64,000 bases of DNA from Ornithodoros turicata (GCF_037126465.1 NC_088201.1:65866879-65930878); one strand, 5' to 3'; positions 22,475 to 33,581 are shown, counted from the stretch's first letter. Numbers and translations: made by a program. The notes: generated from the letters alone by a model not told the origin.

Positions 22475-23214
22475 GTACAGCTCGAAGCACAGTTAACTTG
22501 GACGCGCCTTCGACCTGCGGAGCGGGAAGAGAGCCACCCTAGCGGCGCTTACGAGAAATAAAGGGAAACAGTGTTTCGACTGTACCAGTTATGCTGCGGG
22601 GGTGTCCGCCTTGCCATGAGCTGTTGACTCTGCATACCGTTACCGTCCGCTGTTATCATTGCGGCGATTATGTTTAATAATAATTTTAATAATTGGGTGT
22701 TTACGTCGCGAGACAACTGAGATCATGAGCGACGCCACAGCGGTCGGTCTGTGGATTGCTTTTGCCCACCTGAGGTTCTTTAACGTGCGATGAAAGCTCA
22801 TCACACGGCACCCCGTATTTAACGTCCCTCGCGGAAGACAGCGTGTCTAAGCAACTTGTACCCTGCCACCAAGTTGCTGGCGTCCTCGGCCGGGTTCGAA
22901 CCCGCGATCTCGGGATCAGAAGGCGAACACGCTACTGACTGAGCCACCGAGGCCGGTGGCGATTATGTGGAGGCGTATGCTGGCCGATATCGCAAGAATA
23001 CAATGGTATAATGCAATGCTAATAAGTCAACAGCTCATGGCAAGGCGGACACCCCCGCAGCACAAGTGGGACAGTCTAAACACTCTTTCCCTTCATTTCA
23101 TCTAAGTGACGCTAGGGTGGCTCTCTTCCGGCTCCGCAGGTCGGACGCGCGTTCAAGTTCGCGCGGAGTCGGAGTTCAAGTCAGACGCGCGTTCAACTGT
23201 GCTTCGAGCTGTAC
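22475..23214. repeat. Foldback element with SINE in its loop
   Basis: The left arm (gtacagctcgaagcacagtt, 22,475) mirrors the right end (aactgtgcttcgagctgtac, ending 23,214). Further pairs are gcgggggtgtccgccttgcc / ggcaaggcggacacccccgc and agagagccaccctagcg / cgctagggtggctctct. The loop is filled by a SINE. Confidence 0.7.
22673..22957 (-). mobile_element. tRNA-derived SINE with 10-bp target duplication
   Basis: On the minus strand it has box A ggtggctcagtcagtagcg and box B gggttcgaaccc. A body of about 200 bp follows, then a tail of aattattaaaattatta. The direct repeats ggcgattatg at 22,663-22,672 and 22,958-22,967 are a perfect target duplication, so this is a clean insertion into the loop of the foldback. 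Confidence 0.85.
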
Positions 23215-23843
23215 ACCTGATCGGAAATATGGGTATAGAGGTATGGGTTTGAGAACCGTTACCGGCACTTTGCCGACTCTTTGCTAATTGCCTTACTTTC
23301 TATCTTGACCTGCTTATGTGTTGACGAGGCCTGTGTTTGTGTAGTCTTAATTCTTCTCTAGCCTCATCCATCTGCGTTACTATCGTGTAATTTGTGGTTC
23401 GCGCCTATTTTGATGAAAACATTTCGGAGTTCGGATTCATTTTCTTCATTCGCAGGCGGGACTTCTCTTGGCCTCAATGTAATACCTTCATCTTCGTCGC
23501 GCTGTTGGCGGACACTTTTATCTTCTTTTGTATTGTGCGGTGACTGCAATTCTTATTGCGGTGCATGCAGTCTATTATAGGTCATCCAAATAAATAATGT
23601 GCCTGTTATTTTGCCTGTTGTGTTGCTGTTTAGCTCGGCATAACACCCTTATTGAAGGGTGTTGTCTTGTCTGGGGGCGTAGACATACACCAAAAAGGGA
23701 GTCAGGGTACCGCTGGATTACACCTAAAGAGATGAGAGAACTGATGTTCTGAGGCTGGAACAACATAGAAGGAACAAATACATACAAAGCCTCAAATTGC
23801 CTAAGAAATTAACGATGAAAGATAAAAGTCACTGAAAAGGTTA

Positions 23844-23914
23844 GCCAGCTGTAGGACTCGAACCCACATCTTCCGGATTACCGGTCCAGGGCTCTACCAA
23901 TTGAGCTAAGTTAA
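23844..23914 (-). tRNA. tRNA-like unit, likely pseudo (anticodon GGT)
   Basis: On the minus strand the D arm (tagctcaattggtagagc), anticodon arm (ctgga ccggtaa tccgg) and T arm (gtggg ttcgagt cctac) can be drawn. The loop has C instead of T at position 33. The same unit with other anticodon letters recurs at 27,893 and 28,213. It is therefore best read as the promoter head of a repeat rather than a functional tRNA gene. Confidence 0.4.
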
Positions 23915-24247
23915 CACACCTTCTCAGCCACTTTCAGGGTGCGTCATCTGAAGGGACAAAGCAGTCACTCTCTCTCACTCATCCTCCTTTCACTCTTACA
24001 TTTTTGCTCACTCATACACACGTTCATACGACAGGGATCATTTACAATTTCATACGACAGGGATCTCATTTTCAGCATTTGCCGCTTGCGTCGATCCCTG
24101 TCGTATGAATGTGTGTATGAGTGAGCAAATAGCGAGCGAGTCCTACAGCTGGCTAACCTTTTCAGTGACTTTCATCTTTCACCTAAAGAGATGTTCAGAT
24201 TACACCCTTTCTGAGGGGTGTAGTTTTGCCAGAGGATGTATACATAT

Positions 24248-24546
24248 TGCCACGAATCATCTTCGAGGACCTTCCAGGGCAGGCACGAAACGGTACATCT
24301 CATCCCGGTGCATGCTGAAGAAGAAGAAAGAAGCTTCCAGACACATCGCCTGCTGCACGTGCTGTTTCTAGACTTTTCGGCGCGACGCTTAAATGCTTGT
24401 GCGCTCCAGGCTGGAGCATTCATTCATTCATTCTTTGGACTCAGTTGTGTTCAGAGAGCTATCACTCTTGTGTTTTGCTACCAAGTAGTGTAATAAACCG
24501 TTTGATGTTTATTCGACGACTCGCCGGCCCATTTCGCTTCGTGACA
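24248..24546. mobile_element. Solo LTR
   Basis: TGCCACGAATC ... CGTGACA, 299 bp, flanked by atat on both sides (24,244-24,247 and 24,547-24,550). An AATAAA signal lies near 24,491. Removing it restores gtatacatatacaccc, which matches the repeat copy at 23,680. The internal part was probably lost by LTR-LTR recombination. Gypsy-like by ends and duplication length. Confidence 0.75.
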
Positions 24547-24737
24547 ATATATACACCCAAAAGGGAGTCAGTTAGGGTACCGTCGAATTACACACACAAA
24601 AAAAGGAGTTATATTTTTTATAATGAAGGTGCAAATAGTGCAATCCATATTTTGTGTTAGGTGGTAAGATGACAGCGAACTGGTCGATTATTAATTAGGT
24701 CATACACCGACATATCCGAAAAAAAGTTCTCTATGTA

Positions 24738-25018
24738 CTGTTGGGGACAAAAATCTCCAGCGCGTGGACGAACAGTCCCCTATAGGTGACGTCGCGCACG
24801 AAGGAACTGTGGCATTACAGTCTCCGAGGTAAGGCCGCGCAGCGCCACCTGTCGGGAGAGAGTACCATTTGCATTCTCAGCGTCGTCTGCTAGGGAGAGC
24901 AGCTAGCGCGGCCTGCCCTCGGGGAAGGTATTGGTATAGTTCCTTCGTGCGCGACATCGCCGATAGGGGATCGCTTCGCCACGGGCTGGAGATTTTAGAC
25001 AACCGTGTCCCCAACAGT
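24738..25018. mobile_element. Short MITE with CTGTTGGGGAC ends
   Basis: ta-ctgttggggac..aaaatctccagc at the left and gctggagatttt..gtccccaacag-ta at the right. Inner mirrored words: ccccta..gtgacgtcgcgcacgaaggaac / gttccttcgtgcgcgac..taggggat. 281 bp, TA target. Confidence 0.75.
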
Positions 25019-25090
25019 ACGATGTAGAATTATATGAAGTAATATTTCTTCCCCGGACAGATCTCGTGGTTAGTGCAGTTCAAGTGTTAA

Positions 25091-26070
25091 AGGGACGGTC
25101 TCGTACCCCCTGCCCCTCTCATAAAGTGTACCATTCGATTGCCCTTTGTTGAAAATTGAATACTCCGAATTTACCCGACAAAACACGTCACGGTTATTAA
25201 ATAACCGAATTAAATTGATAAAGATTGCAGAGCATGCCGCGATCTGTGTTGGCAACAGTAAGAACGGCCACGTCGCCCTGCGGGAAAGTCCGTGATAGGA
25301 TGCAGAAATCGTCTTCTTTTGCGCGCGCTAGTGCACCGGCGTCAGCAGACGACTTTCAGAAGTTACTGGGGACCGCGGCAACTCTCATACATTTTCCTTC
25401 GGTTCTCAGGCGAAAAACGCACATTCTAATAAGTGGCCCACATGGTGATTTAGAACTACGCTAACAGAGACAAGGTAGAAGTCGCAGGACAACCTCACCC
25501 ACAATCACAAATCTGAATTCGCCGGCCATCGGCGCGCGCGGTCGCATAACAGCTCCGACCAAAAATATATTACGCGCGCTTCCATTACGCTCCCCGTCGC
25601 ACACTGATCATGTTTTGAAATGAAGTGTCGCTGACGATGTACACGGGTAAGGAGTGCGTGTTTATTTAAAAACCGCATTAAATACTCCCGGAAAGAAAAC
25701 ACGTGACTTAGCTTCCACGTATTCGATTATGCGCTACATTATCGGAGACCCCACAGTCAATGCACGGACTACACTCTCCACTCGCGGAGATATATGCATG
25801 AGTGTCCCCATTTCGAGAACAAAGGGGATGACTCAACCCAAGGTGCTCCTGGTGCTTCTGCAAGTTACAATTACCATGACAACGACGACGTACCCGCAGG
25901 CCGACGTCATGTGTGACGTTGCATGAGAGAAGCGCAGGTTTCGTCGTCTGCTATTACGGCACGTTTCGACAAATTCCTCGAAAACGACTTGGTTATTCCG
26001 AATGAAACTTTGACGGTTGTATGTGTACGGTACTCGTGAAGATAGTTTGGCTCAGTACGAGACCGTCCCT
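25091..26070. mobile_element. TTAA-flanked non-autonomous element
   Basis: ttaa-agggacggtctcgtac and gtacgagaccgtccct-ttaa are perfect inverted termini of about 16 bp with TTAA duplications at 25,087-25,090 and 26,071-26,074. A TTAA target is typical of the piggyBac superfamily. No transposase is visible in the 980 bp. Confidence 0.7.
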
Positions 26071-26074
26071 TTAA

Positions 26075-27706
26075 GCTGTTTTCTATGTCGTAAGCTTGAT
26101 GCGTGTCGTTACCTTGTAAGCCTTAAAATCAAACCGAAATGTTGCCAGAGGCGTAGCGATGCGAAATGGGGCAACGTAACGTAACGGGACCGTTCGACAG
26201 CAGTTCTGAGAATCTTTCGACTTTGATGAGTAGTATGAAACATATGCGGGGGGTTCACAATGGCGTACAGCTCACTTTTGACGGGCAGACACGACAAAAA
26301 AATGGAGGACAAAAACGATATTGCTAGGTTCACCCATGGGTGATCGCGATGTTTTGAGATATCCACAAAAAAGTGCTTGGGCATAATTTAGCCTCTTCTT
26401 GCATCATCGATTGACATTGTGACCAGTTATCTTTTTTATAGTTCTTTTTCCTTTCTCCTCTGCTTTACTGGACTCACATTGTACGGAGAGCTTTGAAAAA
26501 TAGGATAATAATTCTCAAGCTAAAGGTAATTTTTTTTGTACTCTTATTGATGATCTAGGTATCGACAAAAGTGTTGTTAGCAACAGTTCCTTATTTGAAT
26601 ATTTGGTTGTCGATTGCAACACTTGACCGCTAGATGAGGTGGGCGCGTAACCGTGACCGTGACGTTGGCGCGAAGACCTTTTTTTTTTTTTTGCCGTTGG
26701 ATTACGTGCAGTGCGGGTGACCATCGTCCGTGCATCATTGCAGGCCCGCCATATTGCAGGTAAACAACTGTATGGTTTTTGTTTTTCAGTTTATTAACGC
26801 CTTTGTTGCATGTCCTTAGTTGGAATTGCCTGATGTTGCTTGCATTATTGTTTGATAAGATTCTGAAACTGAATTAAACTGAGTTTTTGAGTTTTATATT
26901 ACGAATGCTTTGTTGAGATGAATCTCTGGAGTCAGCTCCGGTAATGCAACGACTGCTTCGACCAGCCGTTCCATTACTGGAAACGAAATTGAGGAAAGAT
27001 GGTATTACAAACGGGTAACGGAAACGAAAATATTGCAATAATACAAATGGATACTGAAACGAAAACACACCCGTTCCTTTTTACTGCTTGTGGCTGGGAC
27101 TATATCTGTTGACGCTTGAAATTTTCGGGACTGGAACACATTGACAACGCAGAACAGAAACGAGAATCTCCAGGGAGGGAATTTTAGTATAGTCACCGTG
27201 TGTGTTCGTCTCTGTACTTTGTCGTCTGCGCCTCCCAAATTCTAGAATTCAATGCGTGACTCATGCGTATTCAAGAAAACCTGCCTGTTTGTAAACTGCA
27301 GCTCCATTGCAGATATCGAATTTGTTTCGTTGTTCGCGTTACATTATTTCAAAGCCACTTGTGTTCATCGCGTCAGTCAGTGATGCGAGTATTTCGCGGG
27401 CTTTCTCGTGCGCGGTAGATGAGGCTTCGGGATTTGGTGGTTGTGATTTCGTTGGTCTTTTTTTACTGTTTCATTGCAATGTGCTAGCGGTTTACTGTAA
27501 TTTAGCATTCCTATTTTCATTTTGATTTTTCTTCGACTATAGCTGTTCCTATTTCTTTGTTAATTTAAAGCGGGATTTATAGACAAGATGATAGCGTTGT
27601 GAAGCGTCCCTGAATTCTACAGATAAGCGACGAATTTCATTCATTAACATTGTCAGCGCCCTTTTCCTTCAACCGGTATGCGCAACTTTGTTGTTCTCCT
27701 TTCTGT
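26075..27706. other. No gene recognised
   Basis: Contains degenerate ggaaacg/aacggaaac runs at about 26,970-27,065. ORFs are short and unsupported. Confidence 0.3.
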
Positions 27707-27892
27707 CTAACTCATCACTTACATCGAAGTCCATGCTTCGGGTTTCTCGTGGCCTTGAGTCATAGTACACACCAAAGTGGAAGATCCAACGAACCGAACC
27801 TGAATTGTTAACAGAAGAGCCTCTGGGCTGCATATAGTGCATGTTGGCTTTCTATATTTTAGCCTCGTTTTCACATCCATTCGGAAGTACTC

Positions 27893-28317
27893 AATTGGTA
27901 GAGCCCTGGACGGGCAATCCAGAAGATGTGGGTTCGAGCCCTACAGCTGGCTGACCTTTTCAGTGACTTTCATCTTTCATCGTTAATTTCTTAGGCAAAT
28001 TGAGGCTTTGTATGTATTTGTCCCTTCTATGTTGTTCCAGCCTCAGAACATCAGTTCTTTCATGTTCATCAGTGCCGCCTGCGTTGATCCCGTCGTATGA
28101 ATGTGTGTGTGAGTGAGCAAAAATGTAAGAGCGAAAGGAGGATGAGTGAGAGAGAGTAGCTAGTTTGTCCCTTCAGATGGGGGGACGCACCCTGGAAGTC
28201 GCTGAGAAGGCGTGTTAGCTTAGCTCAATTGGTAGAGCCCTGGACCTGCAATCCAGAAGATGTGGGTTCGAGTCCTACAGCTGGCTGACCTTCAGTGACT
28301 TTCATCTTTCATCGTTT
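27893..28317 (+). mobile_element. Insertion with two tRNA-like heads in tandem
   Basis: It opens inside a tRNA-like head (tcaattggtagagccctgga), continues through ggcaaattgaggctttgtat and the gtgtgtgtgagtgagcaaaa block, and then has a complete second head at 28,213. It splits repeat R1 exactly where copy b reads gggagtaccaagatg. A SINE-like dimer, 5'-truncated. Confidence 0.6.
28213..28286 (+). tRNA. Complete tRNA-like cloverleaf, likely pseudo (anticodon TGC)
   Basis: The acceptor stem gttagct/agctggc pairs with two G-T pairs. D arm gctc..gagc, anticodon arm ctgga cctgcaa tccag and T arm gtggg ttcgagt cctac all form. The anticodon would read Ala codons, but loop position 33 is C. It is part of a repeat, so function as a tRNA is doubtful. 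It could still act as a pol III promoter. Confidence 0.45.
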
Positions 28318-29169
28318 ACTAAGATGTACCATGTTTCCTTTGCGTCTTTTTCAGAACTCTAGCAAGATGAGCCTCGACACTGCAACTTGCAGAAGACGTC
28401 AATGCTTTTATATAGCTTTAATACGTATATGTTGGAAGCGCATTTACATGGGAAGAAGTCTGATGTTATGCGTCCGTGGTGCTGCGCTATGCTGCGTGCG
28501 TCTACGACATCGAGCTACGCATAAAAATTGGGTAAGTGGTTTACAGATTCGTTCTAAGTCTGACTTGGTCCCCAGTAATGGGTGAGCCTCATACAATAGC
28601 GGGTTGAGTCGGTTAACACTATAGTAGACGCACAAAAGTGGCCCTTGCCGGCTATCGTGGTAACCTTGGTCTTGTTGTGCTTTCTGTGCTGCGAGGAGCT
28701 GTCGCTACCTTACGAACGCTTTTGCCGAACGATATTGCTGTGCATTGCGCTTCCCGTATGGGATCCTGACATCCTACTTTACATCTGGAATGGTTAGGCA
28801 GCCCTTGTCGAATGGTGTTGAACCGATAAGATGACGTACCCGATGATGACACTGGGCCAGGTGGCGCGAGTGAGCAGCAACGTCAGCGCCCCAAATTATG
28901 CAACACGAGGTAGTTTAGCAGACGACGCGGCACTTTCAAATACACGGTCTCGAGTTATTCGGACTTCTGAAGAAGCACCGCTTTTTTGTGTATTTCTACA
29001 TGTTTTGTAGCTTTCATTGGTACCATACCGTTTGAAACACCACGCAAAACCCGCTAATGAAACGACCGACTGTTGGGATCTGTGGCCGTTTAGGCCTGAA
29101 ATGGCGCTGTGCAAACTTCACTGCAACAGCCCTATAGAATGAAAGCTTCTGCCGCGGCCTCAGGAAGCT

Positions 29170-29480
29170 TTCCCCGTGTTTGTATGGATTTTTTTGTCTG
29201 TGCGTTATTTGTAGCAGAAGGATGTCCGTTTTCGTCTCTTCTATTTATTTATAGTTTTGTTTTATATGCGATCCTGATACCTGCTTTACATCCAGGGTGG
29301 TTAGGTAGCCCTTGTCGAATCTTGTTGAACATCCCACTCCCCCTGCCGGCACAATCTGCGGAATGTTCCAACAGAAGGTGTGGGATGCCGTTTCCTGTAG
29401 ATTTAAGCCTTGCTTTGTCCTTCTGTAAAGTTATCTGTGAGAAGTTGTGTGTTATCCTTGTCCTGTTGAGTCTTTCGTCC
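29170..29480. repeat. Dispersed repeat R2, copy 1
   Basis: gtttgtatggatttttttgtctg (29,180) recurs at 32,838. ctgctttacatccagggtgg, cttgtcgaatctt and ccctgccggcacaatctgcgga (29,282-29,362) recur at 34,266-34,345. A weaker piece lies at 28,745-28,820. No gene. Confidence 0.55.
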
Positions 29481-29639
29481 CCTTCCGCGCTGTCACAGTG
29501 CGTCCTGTATGCTTGTTGGTCCACCACTCCAGGGTGTTTTCAGAGCGAGGTTCGTTCATCCAGAGCGATGACAAATATTATAATCTCCACCATTTCCAGA
29601 CTTGTAGCTCATAAGATGCTTCATGATTTGTCATAGACC

Positions 29640-30639
29640 ATCCCCATGGGTGCTTACTGGTCCTTTTCAGACAGTGGACTTGTCTTTTCTCTTCTTTTTT
29701 GTTTTTGTTTACAAGGCGCCAATATGCTACCGCACATTCGGGCCCCAGCTTTTATGGCGGTCATTGGGCTTTTCCAGTAATTGGTCAAGCCATTCCACAA
29801 AGCAGGGCACTCTCTAATTGGTCATCACATCGGTACCGCAGATCAGGTGGTTCGGCATTAATTGGTTCGAACCGGTTTACGTGTGCTATGCTAATCAGTG
29901 TACTACACGTCAGAGGTAACATCAGGTTCCGGCGATCGCTTGCTCCTCCTTCCTTCCTTGTACACCCTCGCCTTACACTTCATAGCTACAAATAACCATG
30001 CATTTCACAGCAGATCATCCTTTACTGTACCGAGAAGTGCTGGGAAATAGCGTACAGCATACCACTGAACCCCAGTGCAAAAAGCTATCGACAATTTCTA
30101 AAGAAAAAAAGAGAGGTCGCGTCTCTTGGTTCGGCTGCCAGCGTCTAGCTGGTGCCAGAGATCGACGCTTTGCACCATGATCTGGACCACACGCCAACTT
30201 AGCGACGCGTTCCCGTGGTCGCTGGTTGTCCGCGTTGCTTGTAGATGTCACTGTGAACTATTAAAATTTAGAGATTGATATTAAACGGTAGGTTAGAGGT
30301 AGGTAAGGTAAAATTGACGTCGCCTACACACTGCGACGCTGAATGAAAGGAAGCAGTCGAGGCATCAATGCAAAGTGTAGCCGTCGTGTAGCCACATCTT
30401 TCTTTTCTTTTTCTTTCTTTCTTTTACACCTCGATTCACAAAAATGTACAGAGATGTCGTGAACCTTTTGGAGGTGAGGTAGTAGGACGTGCATGGACTC
30501 ACCACTTCTTGGTTTATCACTTTGTGATATCCGGTCTATGAATTCGGCAAGATTCCGAGCGATGCAGGGAGCTGGTGGGCGGCAGTCGAGTGGGAAGGTA
30601 TAGGCGTTTTTACCGTCAGCCAAGCCGGTCACCGCATCA
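29640..30639. other. No gene recognised
   Basis: CT-rich simple sequence at about 30,400-30,425. Other ORFs are unsupported. Confidence 0.3.
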
Positions 30640-30790
30640 TATTTTTTCGGTTCAGTTCCGGTTCGTTCAAGGGGAGAGAAAAATGTTTACGGTTCAGTTC
30701 GGGTACGGTTCGACAAAAAAAATAACGTTTTTTTGCGGTTTTTTAGTTACGGTTCAGTTCCGGTTTCGATCGCTGCTTTTTCGTCCTCCT
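30640..30790. repeat. Degenerate ggttcagttccggttc array
   Basis: Words such as tacggttcagttccgg recur four times among short spacers, as near 7,880 and 9,920. Confidence 0.5.
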
Positions 30791-30793
30791 CTC

Positions 30794-31200
30794 TAACTCA
30801 TGATTTACATGGGAGTCCATGTTTCGGGTTTGTCGTGGCGTTGTGTTATACCACACAAAAAAGTAGATCCAAGGAACCGGAAAGGGGTTGTTAACAACAA
30901 ACCTCAGGGCTATATAGCGCATGTTGGTTTTCTTTATTTTAGCGTCATTTTCACGTTTATTCGGGAGTACCAAGATGTAACATGTTTGCTTTGTGTCCTT
31001 TTCAGCGCTCGGGGCAAGATGGGCCTCGACATTACAACTCGCAGAAGACGTCACGGCTTTTATATGATGCAAGTGTACTTAAGACATGGGAAGGAGTCTG
31101 GTGGTGTGTGTCCATGGTGACGCGTTATGCTGCGCGCCTCTACGCCATCCAGCTACGCATGAAAGTTCGGGTACGTGGTTACAAATTCTTGCTCTGTCCA
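30794..31200 (+). repeat. Dispersed repeat R1, copy b
   Basis: The uninterrupted version of the repeat at 27,707. It contains a word like agcgcatgttggttttctttattttag that may have been an intron end, then aagatgggcctcgacattac. No intact frame. Confidence 0.55.
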
Positions 31201-31492
31201 ACATTCCTAAGAATTAAGGACAAAACGTAAAGCGTGCTGCACAGAGTACACCCGTGTGCTGGATGAAACGTACCCGTACACGGCCTGTAGGCACCAGGTA
31301 TTTTGAACGCTTTTTCTTGAATACCTTAATTGCACTTGCATAAATTGCAATGCACTTTGGGTGTCTCGATTATGTTATAAAACGACTATATTCATGCTGT
31401 TTTAAGTCTGCAAATAATTTCCTTGGTTCCACGGACGTACACGTGAAATGTAAGGGCTCAATGGGAAAATGGGTGGAAACGTTTTCTACCTA

Positions 31493-32401
31493 CGAGGGGT
31501 GTTCAAGTCAAACCGGGACATTCTGTCTCCTGAGTGTACAAATGGCTCGCGCTACTTCTCACACGGGCAGGCCTCGGCGTTCACCACGTGGTGGTCCAAA
31601 GTTTGTGCAAAACAGAAGACACGTGCTGGACAAGATGGCCGACAACGAGGTGAGCACGCACATCGAACAGCGAATTGTCATGAAGTCTCTCGGGAATGAA
31701 GGCGTAAAGTCATCTGAAATTCACAGAAGACTTCAGGCTCAGTATGGCAACGGTACACTTTGCCGCAGCAAAGCGTTTGAGTGGTGCAAACGGTTCCGAG
31801 ACGGCCGTACATCAGTGCAGGACGATCCCGGCCGGGGCGGCTCAGAGCCCAGTGTCAGAGTTCCTGAGAACATCCAACTTGTGGAGAGGCCTGATCCTCA
31901 AGGACCGACGGATAACATGTCTCGAACTGGCTCGAAAGACGGACCTTTCTGTGGGAACGTTGAACACTATTATTCATGAACACCTCCAGTTTCGGAAAGC
32001 CGGGCCTCATCACCAAAGGAGTCCTCCTCCTACAGGACAATACACGCCCGCATATCGCACATCTCACGACACGCACCTTACAGGAACTTGGCTGGGAGTT
32101 GCTGCCACATCCCCGTTACAGTCCAGACCTCGCCCCCAGACATTTCCATCTCTTCGGTCCACTGAAGGCGTTCCTTGGGGGCCGCCACTTCAGCTGCGAC
32201 GACGAGGTCAAGAATGCGGTCCAATCATGACTGCTACGCGCCGGTAAGGATTTCTACGCTGCTAGCATCCAAGCCCTCGTGAAACGCTGGGACAAGTGCA
32301 TTAGTGCAGCTGGAGATTACGTTGAAACTAATTTCTCGCCTCAAAGTTCATTTTACTTTTGCGAAAAATGAAAAGTCCCGGTTTGACTTGAACGCCCCTC
32401 G
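31493..32401 (+). mobile_element. Mariner element, copy 2, internally deleted
   Basis: Terminal inverted repeats cgaggggtgttcaagtcaaa (31,493) and its mirror ending cgcccctcg (32,401), each flanked by TA. About 909 bp, so shorter than a full mariner of about 1.3 kb. A paralogous repeat at 32,561 shows the empty site (tctacc-ta-gaaac), which fixes the ends. The transposase inside is broken. Confidence 0.88.
31542..32330 (+). pseudogene. Mariner transposase pseudogene (copy 2)
   Basis: MARATSHTGRPRR... opens the N-terminal part; the mariner DNA-binding region follows (HIEQRIVMKSL, SKAFEWCKRFRDGRTS). A frameshift leads to LARKTDLSVGTLNTIIHEHL. An internal deletion then joins to GLITKGVLLLQDNTRPHIA and YSPDLAPRHFHLFGPLKAF. 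The first catalytic Asp block is deleted, and the third catalytic Asp (normally APSD) is His. The tail ends AAGDYVE-like near 32,322. It cannot be active. Confidence 0.85.
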
Positions 32402-32560
32402 TAGAAATACTTTGGTAGAATGATGCAACTATACCTTTCGTATTTATATCCCAAAACACATTTTGATAACCAGAAGCGTTTACGAGCGGCATGAAAGTGG
32501 CTGGCCTTGCCCACGACAAGTAAAAATTTTGGTTAACGCGCCAGCGCAAGGAACCGACAG

Positions 32561-32640
32561 TTTTCTACCTAGAAACGAATACTTTGGTGGAATTATGCAA
32601 CTATGCCTCTAGTATTGAAATCCTCAAGACCATTTTGTGG
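32561..32640. repeat. Paralogous copy of the mariner target (empty site)
   Basis: gttttctacctagaaacg..atactttggtggaattatgcaact matches the flanks of the mariner (31,481-31,492 joined to 32,402-32,440) without the insertion. Confidence 0.7.
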
Positions 32641-32835
32641 TAGCCATGCCTCACCATTCGTGTGTGAACCATGACAATGCGAACGTGAACCAGATAGAGA
32701 AAAACGACTGTTTTGGTCCGCTGAAGGCTATACACCTTCTTTCTTTTGAGCTGCAACAAAACAGGGGAGTTGCCCTAGGACGCTTTTACTTTTGGCATTG
32801 GATTAGCCGACGGGGCTGCTACTAGGAAACCCCGG

Positions 32836-32935
32836 ATTTGTATGGATACTTTTTTGTCTGCGGGTTATTTGTAGAAAGAATGCATATCCCGTATAGTCTC
32901 TTCTATTTATATGTATAGTTTTGTTTAAATGCTGG
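32836..32935. repeat. Dispersed repeat R2, partial copy 2
   Basis: gtttgtatggatacttttttg and gggttatttgtag..tctcttctatttat match 29,180-29,260. Confidence 0.5.
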
Positions 32936-33181
32936 TTTATAGTCCGACGTAGTCTTCGCCGATCGCCACCCGCGTTCCGCGCCGACAGCTCGCGTTCGCT
33001 ACGCCACGCTTCCTCATCCTTCCGGGTTCATAGTCTGACGCGATTCGGGGCAGCCCAACGAAAACACTTCAGGAGATTTTCGCATTTCGTAGTGAGAAAG
33101 TAGTGACTACTTCTGGCAACTGTACCCGCGCGTTGGAATCCGACTAAAGACGATTCGTGTTCCCATCGTATGTTTGTACTA

Positions 33182-33581
33182 CACTGTAACCGTTTTCACA
33201 CCTCCAAATGTGTAATAATGTGCATGACGCATGCCCTTTTCGGTATATATAATTTTGGTAACATCATAATAGAGTATGGTTTAGCACTAATTTTCTTTAC
33301 TCGCGTGTTGTCTGTCCTCCAAAAATTCAGTCTTTCAGTCTCAACATTGTGTAACAGTATTTTAGACACTTGCACGCGCTCGATTATAGGTAGCGATGCG
33401 TATATGCATTAGCACGTATCTACGATATCCAAGACATAATGAAAGCAAGATTTGCACTGACACCTGATCCTTAGTAATGCGTTCTGAATTTTATAAGATA
33501 TCATCCTGGAGGTACAATGTTAGGCAATCAGGTTTAATGTGCATGGCGCACACCTTGAAAGGTGTGAAAAAGTTTACAGTG
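33182..33581. mobile_element. MITE with CACTGTAA ends
   Basis: ta-cactgtaaccgttttcacacct at the left and aggtgtgaaaaagtttacagtg-ta at the right. gtgcatgacgc / gcatggcgc-type words are mirrored further in. 400 bp, TA target, no gene. Confidence 0.7.

Larger units (their letters stand above)
23640..24600. repeat. Complex foldback carrying a tRNA-like unit
   Basis: gaaagataaaagtcactgaa..ggttagccagctgtaggactcg (23,817) mirrors gagtcctacagctggctaacc..ttcagtgactttcatctttc (24,138). An inner pair, tgctcactcatacacacg..cgacagggatc / gatccctgtcgtatg..gagtgagca, lies at 24,007-24,128. The flanking words cacc..aaagggagtcag..gggtacc occur at both sides (23,688 and 24,552). A solo LTR interrupts the right side. 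Confidence 0.55.
27707..28650 (+). repeat. Dispersed repeat R1, copy a (interrupted)
   Basis: ctaactcat..ttacat..agtccatg..ttcgggtttctcgtgg at 27,707 and aagatgtacc.. at 28,320 match, in order, the uninterrupted copy at 30,794-31,200. The break holds a tRNA-headed insertion (27,893-28,317). A third partial copy is at 36,565. A short protein-like frame (TCRRRQCFYIALIR...) recurs but is not conserved. Confidence 0.6.

Noticed and set aside
27893..28286. Functional tRNA genes
   Set aside because: The units belong to repeats, have C at position 33 and differ in anticodon while sharing flanks.
31744..32247. 167-codon ORF as an independent gene
   Set aside because: Only its middle part is in the mariner frame. 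The rest is a frameshifted shadow of the same transposase.
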